Shown piece after piece: positions 45,301 to 54,861 of a stretch of DNA of 64,000 bases; position 1 is the first letter of the stretch; the number at the start of each line of letters is the position of its first letter. This DNA is from Eublepharis macularius (Eukaryota; Chordata; Lepidosauria; Squamata; Eublepharidae): assembly GCF_028583425.1 (NCBI RefSeq), contig NC_072795.1, positions 11,431,001-11,495,000 of the forward strand, written 5' to 3'. Below the pieces are notes generated by a model. The model was not told where the DNA came from, ran no database searches, and saw only the letters and a program-made list of their open reading frames with translations. Position numbers and translations under genes: made by a program.

Positions 45301-46165
45301 ATTCCTTGGCAGCCTGCCAAACGCCAGCCGTGCCCCTGGGCTCATTCCCCCAAGACTTCATTGGTTGACCATCTCAAAAAGAAGGGAAAAGTGTACTGGG
45401 CCTGTTGGGTACCAGCAAAATACCTGCCAGCAGATCTCAGAATTAATGAGAGCAGATGGCTTAGTGATGGGCTGGCTCCAAAGAGAAGCAGTTGACCTGA
45501 GCTTACCTCAAGAGCTGTGAGGATAGGACTGAACTCATGAGAGATTCAAGCTGGGAGGCAAAAACTGGCACATGTTGCCTAGAGGTGCCCACAAGAACAC
45601 ACGGGCTTCATGTGAATCCCCCGGTGTCCTGCTCTCATGCTGGCTGCTCTGGAAGGGCGATCTCAACACCCCAGCTGTTCAGCTGCCTGTAGCAGGGGCT
45701 ACACTAAAAGCGTCTTAGCCTGTCACCTGAGCAGCTCCCCAGCTGTAGTGGAATAGCTGCCGTATCACAGCTTGAAATAAAAGGAGGGAGGGGTTTACAA
45801 AAATAAAACTCAACTCTAGTATCTGGGACAAGATGCAAAGAAACAGCTTCCCCTGCTAGTAGAGGGGTCTTTCCTTGGAGTTGGGAGCCCTGCCGGGGAG
45901 GCAAGAACTATCAACCCAGCTCCAAGAGGCTGGCTCAGAACAGAACTTTGTCCACAGTCCATGAGGTCACGTGACGAGGAAATTCAAGTACCGCATAAAG
46001 ATCTTCACTCCCTAAAGTCTTTGAGCTCCCTCTGAATGCTGCCCGAGTTTCCTTTTCTAGGCCTGCAGGGGGATTTGAGCAGTTCCGGGGCTCTCTTTGT
46101 CTTAGCAAAAAGTGAAATAAATATTTAAGTCCACATATCTTGCAGCTCCTCATTGCTGCTGGCTT
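42330..46165. other. GC-rich unique stretch downstream of the MUL1-like gene
   Basis: Almost free of recognised repeats over 3.8 kb. It has a short (AC)n run and GAGTGAGTCAGTCAGC repeats near 42700. Conserved non-coding sequence is possible. I looked for a CAMK2N2-type reading frame, expected in this neighbourhood, and saw none. Confidence 0.45.
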
Positions 46166-46192
46166 CGAGGTCGTGCAGGGAACGGGAGGAGC

Positions 46193-46198
46193 TTTATT
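46193..46198 (-). terminator. Poly-A signal AATAAA of the MUL1-like gene
   Basis: On the minus strand AATAAA lies about 125 bases after the stop codon, the first canonical signal downstream. Cleavage is expected about 10-30 bases further, near 46165-46185, giving a short 3' UTR. Confidence 0.6.
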
Positions 46199-46321
46199 GC
46201 AACTTCAGCCCCGGACACACCGCCCAAGGATAAGAAAAGGGGGAGATGGCACGTACCCTGGTCTGCAGGCCTGCCCAGATCACCCCCTGCAGTGCCTAGA
46301 GGGCACTCGGATGCTGTCCCA

Positions 46322-47048
46322 TCAGACCTGATAGAGGGGGACCACGCGGTCTATGGGGCTCCTGCAGATGGGGCAGGTGCGGCTGGGCAAGGCCTGGAAG
46401 CAACGGAAGCAGCAGCAGACGTGGCCGCAGGGCAGCAGGACGCACTGCCGGGGATTGGTCAGGCAGATGACACAGGTGCCCGCGGGCAGCTCTTCGTCCG
46501 GCTCCAGGGCCAGCCTCTTGTGCAGCTGGAGCTCTTCGAACTCTCGCCGCTGCTCTTCCTTCTCCTGCTTCAGCTGGTGGTTTCGGTACGCTCGGCAGAG
46601 GGCGTGTAGGAGGGTGGCAACCGCTGCCAGGCCACATAGCAACGTAGCCCACTTCCAGAAACTGCTGGCGGATTCCAGTTCGGCCAGTAGCGTCTGCCAG
46701 TCACCCAGGCGCAGAAAGTAGCCGGCACCGTCAGTCGGGGGCTGCAGGTGGAGGGAGCCATCCGGGTGCAGAACCAACTCCCCAATGCCGGTGAGGCTGC
46801 TCCCAACCAAGAGCATCTCTTCGGTCTCCAGGAAGCCTTTTGGCTTCTCCCCGCTTAGGTAGTGGCCGAGCAGGTCCTTGAAGCCATGGGCCGTCTGCTG
46901 GAAGCGCTCGTACACCGTCTCCAAGGGCAGTTCGACAGCACGGAGGGGAGACTCTACACTCACCTGCACCGCCCCCTTGCCACTGGGCGATGCCAGGGCG
47001 AAGGGAGCCGTGTTCACCTGCTCCAGCACCACCCGTTCGCTGTCTGTC
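46322..47048 (-). CDS. MUL1-like: MUL1-like coding exon 4 (GIDE domain end, TM2, RING, stop)
   Basis: Encodes residues 110-350 and a TGA stop. It opens after TTGTTGCAG|G, completing Trp109, and holds most of the GIDE domain, the second membrane segment, the coiled charged linker rich in E, Q and R, and the whole RING. MUL1 likewise keeps this region in one long last coding exon. Confidence 0.95.
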
Positions 47049-50000
47049 CTGCAACAAGACCGGGACGTCAGGCGCAAGAAGGCGCATCAGGGCAGCTGCC
47101 AAAGCTGCGTAAGAGCCTCGAACCAGACCTGAGCTTTGCTCCATGCTACTGATAAGCCTGCCCCATCTTAACTTAAGAGCCCTTCTTTTTAGACTGCCCC
47201 AGAGCAGATGACTGTCTACAGATACTATCAGGTGTGGGTGGCCGTGTTAAGTCTGTAGTAGCAGAACCAAATTCGAATCCAGCAGCACCTTAAAGACCAA
47301 CAACATTAACTAGGGTATATGTTTCGTGAGCCAAAGCTCCATTTGTTAGATCCAATAGAGTCGTACTTACACCAGGACTATTTTAATGATTGTTTTAAGA
47401 TTATTATTGATTTTACAGTTTTATGATTAACTTACTGTATTTTATTAATGTTGTGAGCCGCCCTGTGCCCATTTGTGGGCAGGGCGGGGTATAAATCAAA
47501 TCAAATAATAATAAACTTACAGTCCACCTTTCTCACTGAGATTTAAGGCAGATTACAGTGTGAATCAGTACAGTCAACATCAGACGCTTCGATAAACATG
47601 TACTAGGTATCTGCATGCAAATCTGCAAAGATTTTAAAACCAGCAGAGACCCAATACAGAGCTGAAGACGTGATGAAATAGAGCATAAGTAATTCCACGG
47701 CTGATATATTAAACAACACAGGAATTACGCAGCAGGATCATACTTAATAGCAATGTGAAGTCTATGGTCCCGCAATGTTTACAGCAATGGTAGTAAAGTC
47801 TGTGGTCCCCCCTTATCCCTTTATGGATGGGTTCCCTATCCCCTCTTCTTTAGCACTTAGGGCTTCCAGCGTTGTCTCCACATGCAACATCAGCCAGGCT
47901 TACGGGAAGCCCCAAAGTGCATGTCAGCATCGTGCCCACCATTCCCCTTTGCCACCTCGGAGCATCTCCTGTTCTAAGAATCAGGAACTTTTTTTAAAAA
48001 AAGAAGTTTTCAAATCAAGTCTCTAGTCCTTAAGGATAGGCTTGAAAGCCATGCAGGCTGGAGAAAGAACAGGCAGCACACACAGAATTCCCAGGCATCG
48101 GTGGGTACAGTTTCAGTGCCTGCCAGCTACTTTGCCCCACTGTATGCCTAGCAAAAGCAGAACTGCAAGTCAGTAGAGGTAGATCTGATGGGTTGGTATT
48201 ATATGCAGAATTCAGCATTTCTCAGCTCAGAATCTAAGCTACCTTGGCATGGACATTTTTCAGAGAGGGGCTGTGGCTGTGTACTAAAGCATCCCCATTT
48301 GCGTGCAGAAGGTTCCAAGTTCAATTCCCCGGCATCCCCAATTTCCATGATCAGGTAGCAGGTGATGTGAAAGACCTCTACAAGAGAACTTCGGGAGCCG
48401 CTGGCAGGCAGATTAGACAAGGCTGGCCTTGCTAGATCAGTCATGCCCAGCATGGCACCCGTGGGCAACAAGACACCTGCTGATGGGTGTCCTGGTGCCA
48501 TCTGCTTCTTTCCCAAAGCAGAGGGCCAATCCTGGCTTTCCTCCACCGCGGTGAAGCAGGAAACAACCGACTTCGAAAGAAGATCATGCTTAGCTTGCAA
48601 CTTACCAGCATTTTGTGACTGGCCCCATCCCACCACCCCCGGCCCCCTCCGAGTGCTGCTCACCAGTTCCGAGCCAAGCTGTTCCAGATCAGCCGATGCT
48701 CCTTCAGCACCAATCTCTCAATCACTCCCTGCAGTTCCTTGTGGTAGGGGCTGGTTAGAGCCGCTTCAGCCGGTTGGACTATTCCTAAATGGAGACAGAA
48801 GGGGCCCTTTTTCTAGAGGCTGGAAGAGGAAATGGAAGTGCAGGCTCTGCCAGGGACCCTTTCCTCTCCCCAGGGACCTCAGTCCAAAGATGGGGTAGTG
48901 GGGAGGGGCTGTGGCTCAGCGGAAGAGCCTCGGATTTGCATGCAGAAGGTCTCAGGTTCAATGCCCAGCACCTCCAGTTAAAAACACCAGCCAGTGGGCG
49001 AAGTGAAAGACCTCTGCCTCTGTGGAGAGCTACTGCCAGTCTAAGTGAATACTGACCTCGATGGGCCACTGATCTGATTCGCTACAAAGCAGCTTTGTGC
49101 ACATGTGCGAATGCAAAACGTAGCAAGCTAAAGTCGTGGGGAGTTTGCATTACAAACCATATTCCTTGCATCATGGCACCCTCGGATGGCACTTTGGGCT
49201 AGATCGGGGGCATTGAAGAGTATAAGCCAATGTGGTGTAGTGGTTAGAGTGTCAGACTAGGATCTGGGAGATCCAGGTTCGAATCTCCACTCTGTCATGG
49301 AAGCTCACTGAGAGACCTTGGGCCGACCACGTACTCTTAGCCTAACCTTCTGCACAGTGTTTCTTCAAGGGTAAAATGGGGAGTAGGAGAATGATGCAGG
49401 CTGCTTTGGGGAGAGAGGTATAAATGAGGTAAATAAATAAATAGGAAATGCAGAAGTTGAATCCTGCCTTGGAGGGTTACAAATCAGAGAAGAGAACTCA
49501 AGAAGCCGTCCTCTAACAACCCACAGCTTGGATCAGAGAAAGAAATTAAATTTATCTATGAATTTAGAACCGAGGGCATGTACTGGATTTTTTTATCTCA
49601 ACCAAGTTTTCAAACTATTAGTATTGCACGGGATTGTAAATTCTCGGTGAAATTTCATTTATACTGGGATTCTTTTATGGGGTACGTAGAAAAGAAGCTG
49701 CTTCTGAACAATTCTGCAGAAGGCCTGCCTTCACTTCAGAACCTGAGATTTCATCTTCTGCGTGCAGGGAAAACAAGAGATGGCCCTGATTCCAAAGTGG
49801 GTTGTGTCTGTATGACTTCGCACACTCCAAACAAGGGCTTATATTTCCCTGCAGAAACCTGCCACACCCCTCTCTTCCCGTTCTTCCGCTCTGCCTGCTC
49901 ACCTGGAGGTGATGGCTGCTCGCCACAGGTAACCAGACAACTGTCTTTTTAATATACCTCCTATAAATTCCAATACCAGATTTTGGAGTTTTCTGCTTGC

Positions 50001-50843
50001 ATAATTTGAACAGAAGAACTGAATTCAGAGCCCCCCTGGCTTTGAATCCCCAGCGAAGGTTACAGGAAGGGGGGAGGAGTTAGGGTCTTCCCCGTCCCCT
50101 CTTTAAACAGCCCCGCCAGCCTTTTTACCTTCAACGGCAACATAGCGCAGGCAGCCACTACCCGTCTCAGAGAGGATGCTGGGGAGATCGTCGCCGACCT
50201 GAAACTTTGGAGCCTCCTGCGTGAGAAAAAAGCATGCGCATGGAAGAGTTAGGTTGGGAGCTGAAGAGAATTGTGAAGTCTGTACATCAGGCATGCCTAG
50301 AGCCACAATTTCACCAGGCAGCCATAAGCAAGCCACCGTCTCATGAAAACGCAAGAGATGTCGGATCAGACCAGGATCCATTAAGGCTACCATCCTACGC
50401 CCAACAACGGCCATCAAGTTACCCTAGCCAGGCATGAAGGAGAACTTTGCTCCCCTATAACGAATCTCATAAGCCAATTATGCGTTGTGCTAAGCCATAT
50501 ATTCTTTGGCCTGTCCTGAATTTACTGTCCATCAATTCCACTGACTGAGTCAAGACTGGGGAGGAAATTTTGTCCTCTGCTGAGTCACTTAACCTTAAGC
50601 CCTCCACCTAAAATAGGGGAGTACAACTAGCCTACATTGCAGGATTTATTGCAAGGAGTTTTATATAAATGCTATTTTCCGTTCTCCAGAAGGGGGCGAG
50701 AGAGACAAACTTCCAGAAGGGCGTACCTGGATCCTGGCGGCCACCTTGGCCTTCCTTCTGTGCAGGTAGTAGAACAGGCCCGAGAAGGCCAGGCTGGAGG
50801 CGAAACACACCAGCTCTCCTGGGGTGATGGGCCAAGCATCCAT
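46322..50843 (-). CDS. MUL1-like: MUL1-like mitochondrial E3 ubiquitin ligase (complete CDS, 4 coding exons)
   Basis: Coding exons on the minus strand are 50727-50843, 50129-50216, 48664-48784 and 46322-47048, all with GT/AG borders and matching phases (0, 1, 2). They give a 350-residue protein; MUL1 is 352. Seen: an N-terminal hydrophobic segment at residues about 9-26 followed by a basic patch; the GIDE/BAM-type region with SGEKPKGFLETEEML and LTGIGELVL, close to the matching MUL1 stretches; a second hydrophobic segment at about 239-261; a charged linker; and a RING with CVIC at 301-304, CGH at 316-318, CPIC at 334-337, ending VVPLYQV. Known for MUL1: an outer-mitochondrial-membrane E3 ligase (ubiquitin and SUMO) acting on mitofusin, Akt and NF-kB signalling, with the RING in the cytosol. 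Inferred: same topology and activity. Overall likeness to MUL1 is only moderate, so a paralogue is more likely than the orthologue. The gene lies downstream of and co-oriented with the ECE2-like gene. No break is seen. Confidence 0.93.
47228..47345 (-). repeat. Hammerhead-like tail family fragment in a MUL1-like intron
   Basis: Antisense copy: AATCCAGCAGCACCTTAAAG, GGGTATATGTTTCGTGAGCC, AAAGCTCC. Confidence 0.6.
47450..47515 (+). repeat. LINE 3' tail in a MUL1-like intron
   Basis: GTGAGCCGCCCTGTGCCCAT, GGCAGGGCGGGGTATAAATC and an (AAT)n end. Confidence 0.6.
48263..48442 (+). mobile_element. tRNA-derived SINE, family D, in a MUL1-like intron
   Basis: GAGAGGGGCTGTGGCTGTGT, AAGTTCAATTCCCCGGC, GTGATGTGAAAGACCTCTAC. 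Confidence 0.82.
48664..48784 (-). CDS. MUL1-like: MUL1-like coding exon 3
   Basis: Encodes residues 69-108 and two bases of Trp109. The read GVIERLVLKEHRLIWN matches the MUL1 read GVIQRLTLQEHKMVWN. The acceptor is CATTTAG|GA and the donor AACTG|GTGAGC, phase 2. The exon has a complete reading frame only in this phase. Confidence 0.92.
48900..49105 (+). mobile_element. tRNA-derived SINE, family D, in a MUL1-like intron
   Basis: GGGGAGGGGCTGTGGCTCAG, CAGGTTCAATGCCCAGCACC, GAAAGACCTCTGCCTCTGTG, GATGGGCCACTGATCTGATT. Confidence 0.87.
49226..49444 (+). mobile_element. tRNA-derived SINE, family C, in a MUL1-like intron
   Basis: CAATGTGGTGTAGTGGTTAG, CCAGGTTCGAATCTCCACTC, GAAGCTCACTGAGAGACC and an AAATAAATAAATA end. 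Confidence 0.88.
50129..50216 (-). CDS. MUL1-like: MUL1-like coding exon 2
   Basis: Eighty-eight bases encode residues 40-68 plus the first base of codon 69 (EAPKFQVGDDLPSILSE...). This aligns with the MUL1 stretch containing HLGEDLKSILSE. The acceptor is preceded by a T-rich tract and CACGCAG; the donor is GAAG|GTAAAA in phase 1. Confidence 0.9.
50727..50843 (-). CDS. MUL1-like: MUL1-like coding exon 1
   Basis: Encodes residues 1-39, starting MDAWPITPGE, with the first membrane segment and a basic HRRKAKVAAR run. The donor is CAG|GTACGC in phase 0. The ATG is the first one after a splice acceptor (AG ending at 50863), so 50844-50862 is 5' untranslated sequence of the same exon. Confidence 0.88.
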
Positions 50844-51056
50844 TGGCGCTTCTTCTCTGCCCCTGCAAGAAAAGCACTGGGCTACACAGGAATGATAAGG
50901 CCCGTACCATCCCCTTGGTGGTGACCATTCTGATGGTGGGCATTAGGAAACGGGTACCGTCAGAAGAGGATTCATGCAGGAAGGAACAAAAGACGACTGC
51001 ACCGGACAAGAGGCTGCCAGATGCTTCCGTTAAGGGAGCAGAAGGATGCTGACTTA

Positions 51057-52017
51057 GGGGTTGCCAACTTCCTGGTGGGATATTGAGACCGAGGCAAACC
51101 CAAGACAACCAGAAATGCAACCCAAACACTTGGGGAACAGAAATTATGACACAATCAATGGTTATTTCAAAAAACAGAGGAATCTATTAAAGTGCTCAGT
51201 GCACAAATTGTATCACTTTAAACAACGCATTGTTGCATACAAAGACCTGAAAGTCTCAACAATTTCTGTATATGAGAATTTCTGTATATGATGGTGTTTA
51301 TTTTTCATGATGGGAGTTTTGTCGGCCCCTAAGGAAGTGGAAGTTCTGTGAAACAAGCTGAATCATCAAGCCGGCAGCTTGCAGGGTCAGGGGGCTCTGC
51401 GGAGCTCCTTGTTTGTCCTTGGAATCCATCTACAAAGGAAATTTGCTTTCCACACTTTCTACAAGTCTATGGACTTGCCTTTGAAACAGACATCTCCGTT
51501 TTCTCATTGACTTTGGCTGACATCCCTTGGGCAAAGGAACAGTTCTTTGTAACGGAGTCTCCGGAGCTTATTTACAAGAAAAATTCATTACGAGACTGTT
51601 TAAATCACCTCTGTGGGACTCTCTTAAAGGGACACGGTCCATGACTGATCACCCCCTTCGTTTTGTTGGGACTTTCAGGTCTTCGTATGCAATAATGCGT
51701 TGTTTAAAGTGATACAATTTGTGCACTGAGCACTTTAATAGATTCCTCTATTTTTTTGAAATAACCATCGATTGCGTAATAATTTCTATTTCCCAAGTGT
51801 TTTGGTTGAAATTCCTGGTGGGGGCGGGAGATCTCCTGGAATTACAACTGATCTCAAGATGACAGAGGCCGATTCCCCTGGAGAAAACAGCAGCTCTGGA
51901 GGGTAGAGTCTATGACTTTATACCCCTCTGAGGTTCTTCCACTCCACAAACTCCTTCCTTCCCAGGCTCCACCTCCCAAACTTCCAGGAATCTCCAAGGC
52001 TGGAGTTGGCAACCCCA
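51057..52017. repeat. GTTGCCAG-type palindromic repeat, split by a fold-back insertion
   Basis: GGTTGCCAACTTCCTGGTGG, then after 51808 GGGCGGGAGATCTCCTGG to GGCTGGAGTTGGCAACCCC. Confidence 0.82.
51080..51808. mobile_element. Fold-back insertion with about 150-bp inverted arms, in the MUL1-like 5' UTR intron
   Basis: Arms at about 51112-51262 and 51667-51800 are inverted copies, for example GTGCACAAATTGTATCACTT against its complement near 51710. An approximately 400-base spacer lies between. TTCCTGGTGGG flanks it on both sides (11 bases), and the host palindromic repeat continues beyond. No coding capacity recognised. Confidence 0.7.
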
Positions 52018-52229
52018 GATGCAGCGCTGGTAGCTTAACAACGCTATAGCTCCGTCTCCCTCGCAAGGGAAAGAGAAGCGTCGCAATCGCAGCCCCTGCC
52101 CCCCCCCAACAGCCCGCTCCCTGCAAGACAAAGCGACAGCACTCTGCATATGCCCAGAGGCACTGTCGCTGTATCCCTCCCAAGGATTCAGGGTCGAGGT
52201 CAGGTTGATTGCGCCCCGTAGAAACTCAC

Positions 52230-52620
52230 CTGCCGGCAGGAATCGCGGCACCGTCTCCTCCCCGGCCGCCTTTCGGACCCTTAATTGCCAAGCGCCCCCG
52301 AATCCGAGTCCGGCCACAACATGAGCTTTGACCCGTTGGCGCGACGGCTTGTGGGAAACGCAGTCCAGAAAACCGCTTCGCGGCAGGCCGCAACGACCGC
52401 TTTCGACTTGAAGACTACGACTCCCAGCGTGCTGCGCTCCAAAAGGACGTCAAGGCCTTGCGCCTGGCCGGAGCTGTTCCCAATCCCATCATGCACCGCT
52501 GACAGAGGCGACAAACTACAAGGCCCATGAGCCTCAGCGGCAGCTCGGCCATGATGATTGAGCTTTTTAAAAGAAAACGACAAGCCCCATGAGCCTCAGC
52601 GGCAAACTTAGCTTTTTAGC
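52230..52620. promoter_or_regulatory. CpG-rich promoter of the MUL1-like gene with ZNF143/THAP11-type motifs
   Basis: A CpG-dense block stands out from the AT-richer surroundings. It holds ACTACGACTCCCAGCGTGC at 52414-52432, close to the ACTACAATTCCCAGCATGC promoter motif. There is a reverse-strand relative at 52349-52367 (GGACTGCGTTTCCCACAAG). Two more relatives sit near 52515 and 52578, inside a short local duplication. No TATA box is seen. Such motifs mark dispersed, often bidirectional promoters, but I see no convincing plus-strand gene. Confidence 0.65.
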
Positions 52621-52852
52621 AGCGCGGCATTGAAACGTTCATAAGCCAAGTAAGTGTGCTGGGGGCGTAGAGATGCCAACTTGTGCAACGCTTACTTGGA
52701 AGTAAGACCCGTTGAACTCAAAGGACTTTACATTTGTGTAAGCATGGGATGCGTGTAGTTTGCAGCAGTTTTTATGGGAGGGCTGAAAATTGGATTGTGC
52801 TGTTGCTGGAATGTCATTGTCTTGCTGATTTGAGGGCTTGTATTGTAGCATG

Positions 52853-52975
52853 GCCCTGACCTGGTTGCCAGATCTCCAAGGAAGGCCACAGTGGCAAACT
52901 ACCTGTTAGTCTTTTTGTCTTGAAAACCCCAGCAGGGGTCGCCATAGGTCGGACTTGACGGCACTTTCCACCACC
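52853..52975 (+). mobile_element. 5S-derived SINE, partial (tail kept)
   Basis: CTACCTGTTAGTCTTTTTGT, CAGCAGGGGTCGCCATAGGT, GGACTTGACGGCACTTTCC; most of the 5S-like head is lost. Confidence 0.65.
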
Positions 52976-53193
52976 ACATTGTAGCATGAGACTGAACTTT
53001 TCTTATATATTCCCTTTCCCCAAGTACGGCTCCTCTCCCCACCGTATACCCACTTTTATCTCTCATTTTGATCATTACTAGCAGGTTTGGAAGCCAGTCT
53101 GAGCAGAAGAGAGAAACAGACATAAAGTGCTTGATTTGAAATTATTTACTGTAATTTTATTATATGGTGTATGGTGTACTTCTGAAGAAAGTG

Positions 53194-53443
53194 GGGGTGC
53201 CAACAGCCTGGAGGAAAACAAATGTCCTGCTCCTCTGATAAAGGTTTAAAGTGTGGAAATGGGCAGTTGAAGCTTTTAGGGCACACAGATAACATCCCAT
53301 CCAGCCTCTGATAAATCAATTCACATTTTTAATCCTAGTTGCTGGCAACCCTCCCTGCCGTGAAATACTTCATCTGCCCATTTCCACACATTAAACCTCT
53401 ATTAACGGGGCAGGACATTTTTCCTCCAGGTTGTTAGCAACCC
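53194..53443. repeat. Palindromic repeat with AATGTCCTGC motif
   Basis: GGTGCCAACAGCCTGGAGGA with AAATGTCCTGCTCCTCTG on the left. GGGCAGGACATTTTTCCTCC with GTTGTTAGCAACCCC on the right. A second member lies at about 21690-21845. Confidence 0.65.
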
Positions 53444-53649
53444 CAACCCACGTTTTCCAGCTCCAGTGTAAGGGAAGCAAATTTATGGCAGTAGTGTGTG
53501 TGCTGTACAACAAAAGGAGATTGGTGCTTCACACCTATGAGATGCATGCTAGTCCTGAGATTAAAATTGTGATTTTCAGTGCTCGTTACAGACTATCCAC
53601 CAACAATAGCAATACACTCAAGACCAACAAAATTTGTTTGCATAATGCG

Positions 53650-53930
53650 TAATTAACTTACGGAACTCAATGCCACAGGATGCATTGATGAGAATGAGCT
53701 TAAATGGCTTTAAAAGCAGATTAGACAAAGGGCAGGTCCTTTGATGGCTAAATGGAACTTCCATGGCCATAGGCAGTTTACTTCTGAAAGGCAGTCGCTG
53801 GGGAACAGCAGCAGAGTGAAAGTTTGGCCTCTACCCCCTGCTGCTGACTTTCGAAGTCAGCCCATGGTAGAGAAATGCATTTTCAAGCAAATGATTTATG
53901 GTTACTTTATCTGGAAGGTCAGCTAGAAGG
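53650..53930 (+). mobile_element. CR1-type LINE 3' UTR fragment
   Basis: GGAACTCAATGCCACAGGAT, TTAAATGGCTTTAAAAGCAG, GGGGAACAGCAGCAGAGTG and GCTGCTGACTTTCGAAGTC follow the order of the common squamate CR1-like 3' UTR. Confidence 0.6.
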
Positions 53931-54667
53931 CCATTTTAGCAGTTGCCATTTGAGGAAATATGATGATCTGCTTCGTTGTTTTTTCTTCCTGGGAGGGGAT
54001 CAGACTAGCATTGCTGTCTCCTATTGATCTGACGGTTTTCTACTCTGATTGAAGCCGCTGAATGTAACGGCCACTGGGCTTTCAATGCTGCTGCCTACAA
54101 ATGTTTTGATACCAAGTATCTTTCAAAAGCACTCACCAGGGCATTAAATAAGAACGGTTACCAATATGCCAAGGAAGGCAGATGCTCCGAGCCTGCTTGC
54201 GATCTCAGTTTTTTCGGAGGAATATATGAAGCCGCTTTGTACAGAGTCAGACGTCTGCTGCTGATCCCTCTAGCAGACAGCAGTGGCTCTAGGAGGTCTT
54301 AAAAAGACGACTTTCCCAGGTCCTGATAAGTGGCGATGCCGAGGGTTGAACCTGGAACCTTGTGCGTGCAAAGTGTGTGCCCTGTGACTGTGCATAGCCC
54401 TTCCCCCTTTTCACACCACAAAGCATTTTACAATTTTTCATCTCACTGTGAGCAGCAAGTTCTGCGGGGCAGAGAATAACTTGCCCAAGTGCCGGGCAGT
54501 AAATCTGGGCCTGGGGTATACCACATCAGATTGCAAGGGGGGGGGGGGGATGCACTAGAATGAATGCTCCTCTGCACAAAAACCTGCCTTCCATGTAGAA
54601 GCATTCAGCTTAATGAGCTCCCTCCCTTGCAATCTGAAGTGGTATGCCCCACGCACAGGTTTACCTA

Positions 54668-54861
54668 GGCTTTCCAACTCTGGCATGAGAAAATCTTGGA
54701 GATTGGGGATGGTGCCTGGGAAGGGAAGAACTTGGGGAGGGGGGAGGGCTTCATGGGGGATGTGATGCCACATCTCTACCATTTCCCCAAGAAACCTGTT
54801 GCCTGGAGATCAGTTGCAATTCTGAGAGAACTCCAGTCCCCTCCTGGAGGTTGGCAACCCT
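54668..54861. repeat. GTTGCCAG-type palindromic repeat
   Basis: GGCTTTCCAACTCTGGCATG to CTCCTGGAGGTTGGCAACCC. Confidence 0.72.

Larger units (their letters stand above)
50844..52320 (-). other. MUL1-like 5' UTR and first (non-coding) intron
   Basis: A strong donor (GGCAG|GTGAGTTT, exon side ending at 52230) sits in CpG-rich sequence. A good acceptor (TTTTCTTGCAG|GGGC, exon starting at 50862) lies just before the ATG exon. Together they predict a non-coding first exon at about 52230-52500 and a 1.37-kb intron. Most of that intron is filled by a palindromic repeat carrying a fold-back insertion. Confidence 0.6.

Noticed and set aside
42330-52320. CAMK2N2 or CAMK2N1 small reading frame expected by synteny
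   Set aside because: No frame resembling the short conserved CaMKII-inhibitor protein was seen in this interval.
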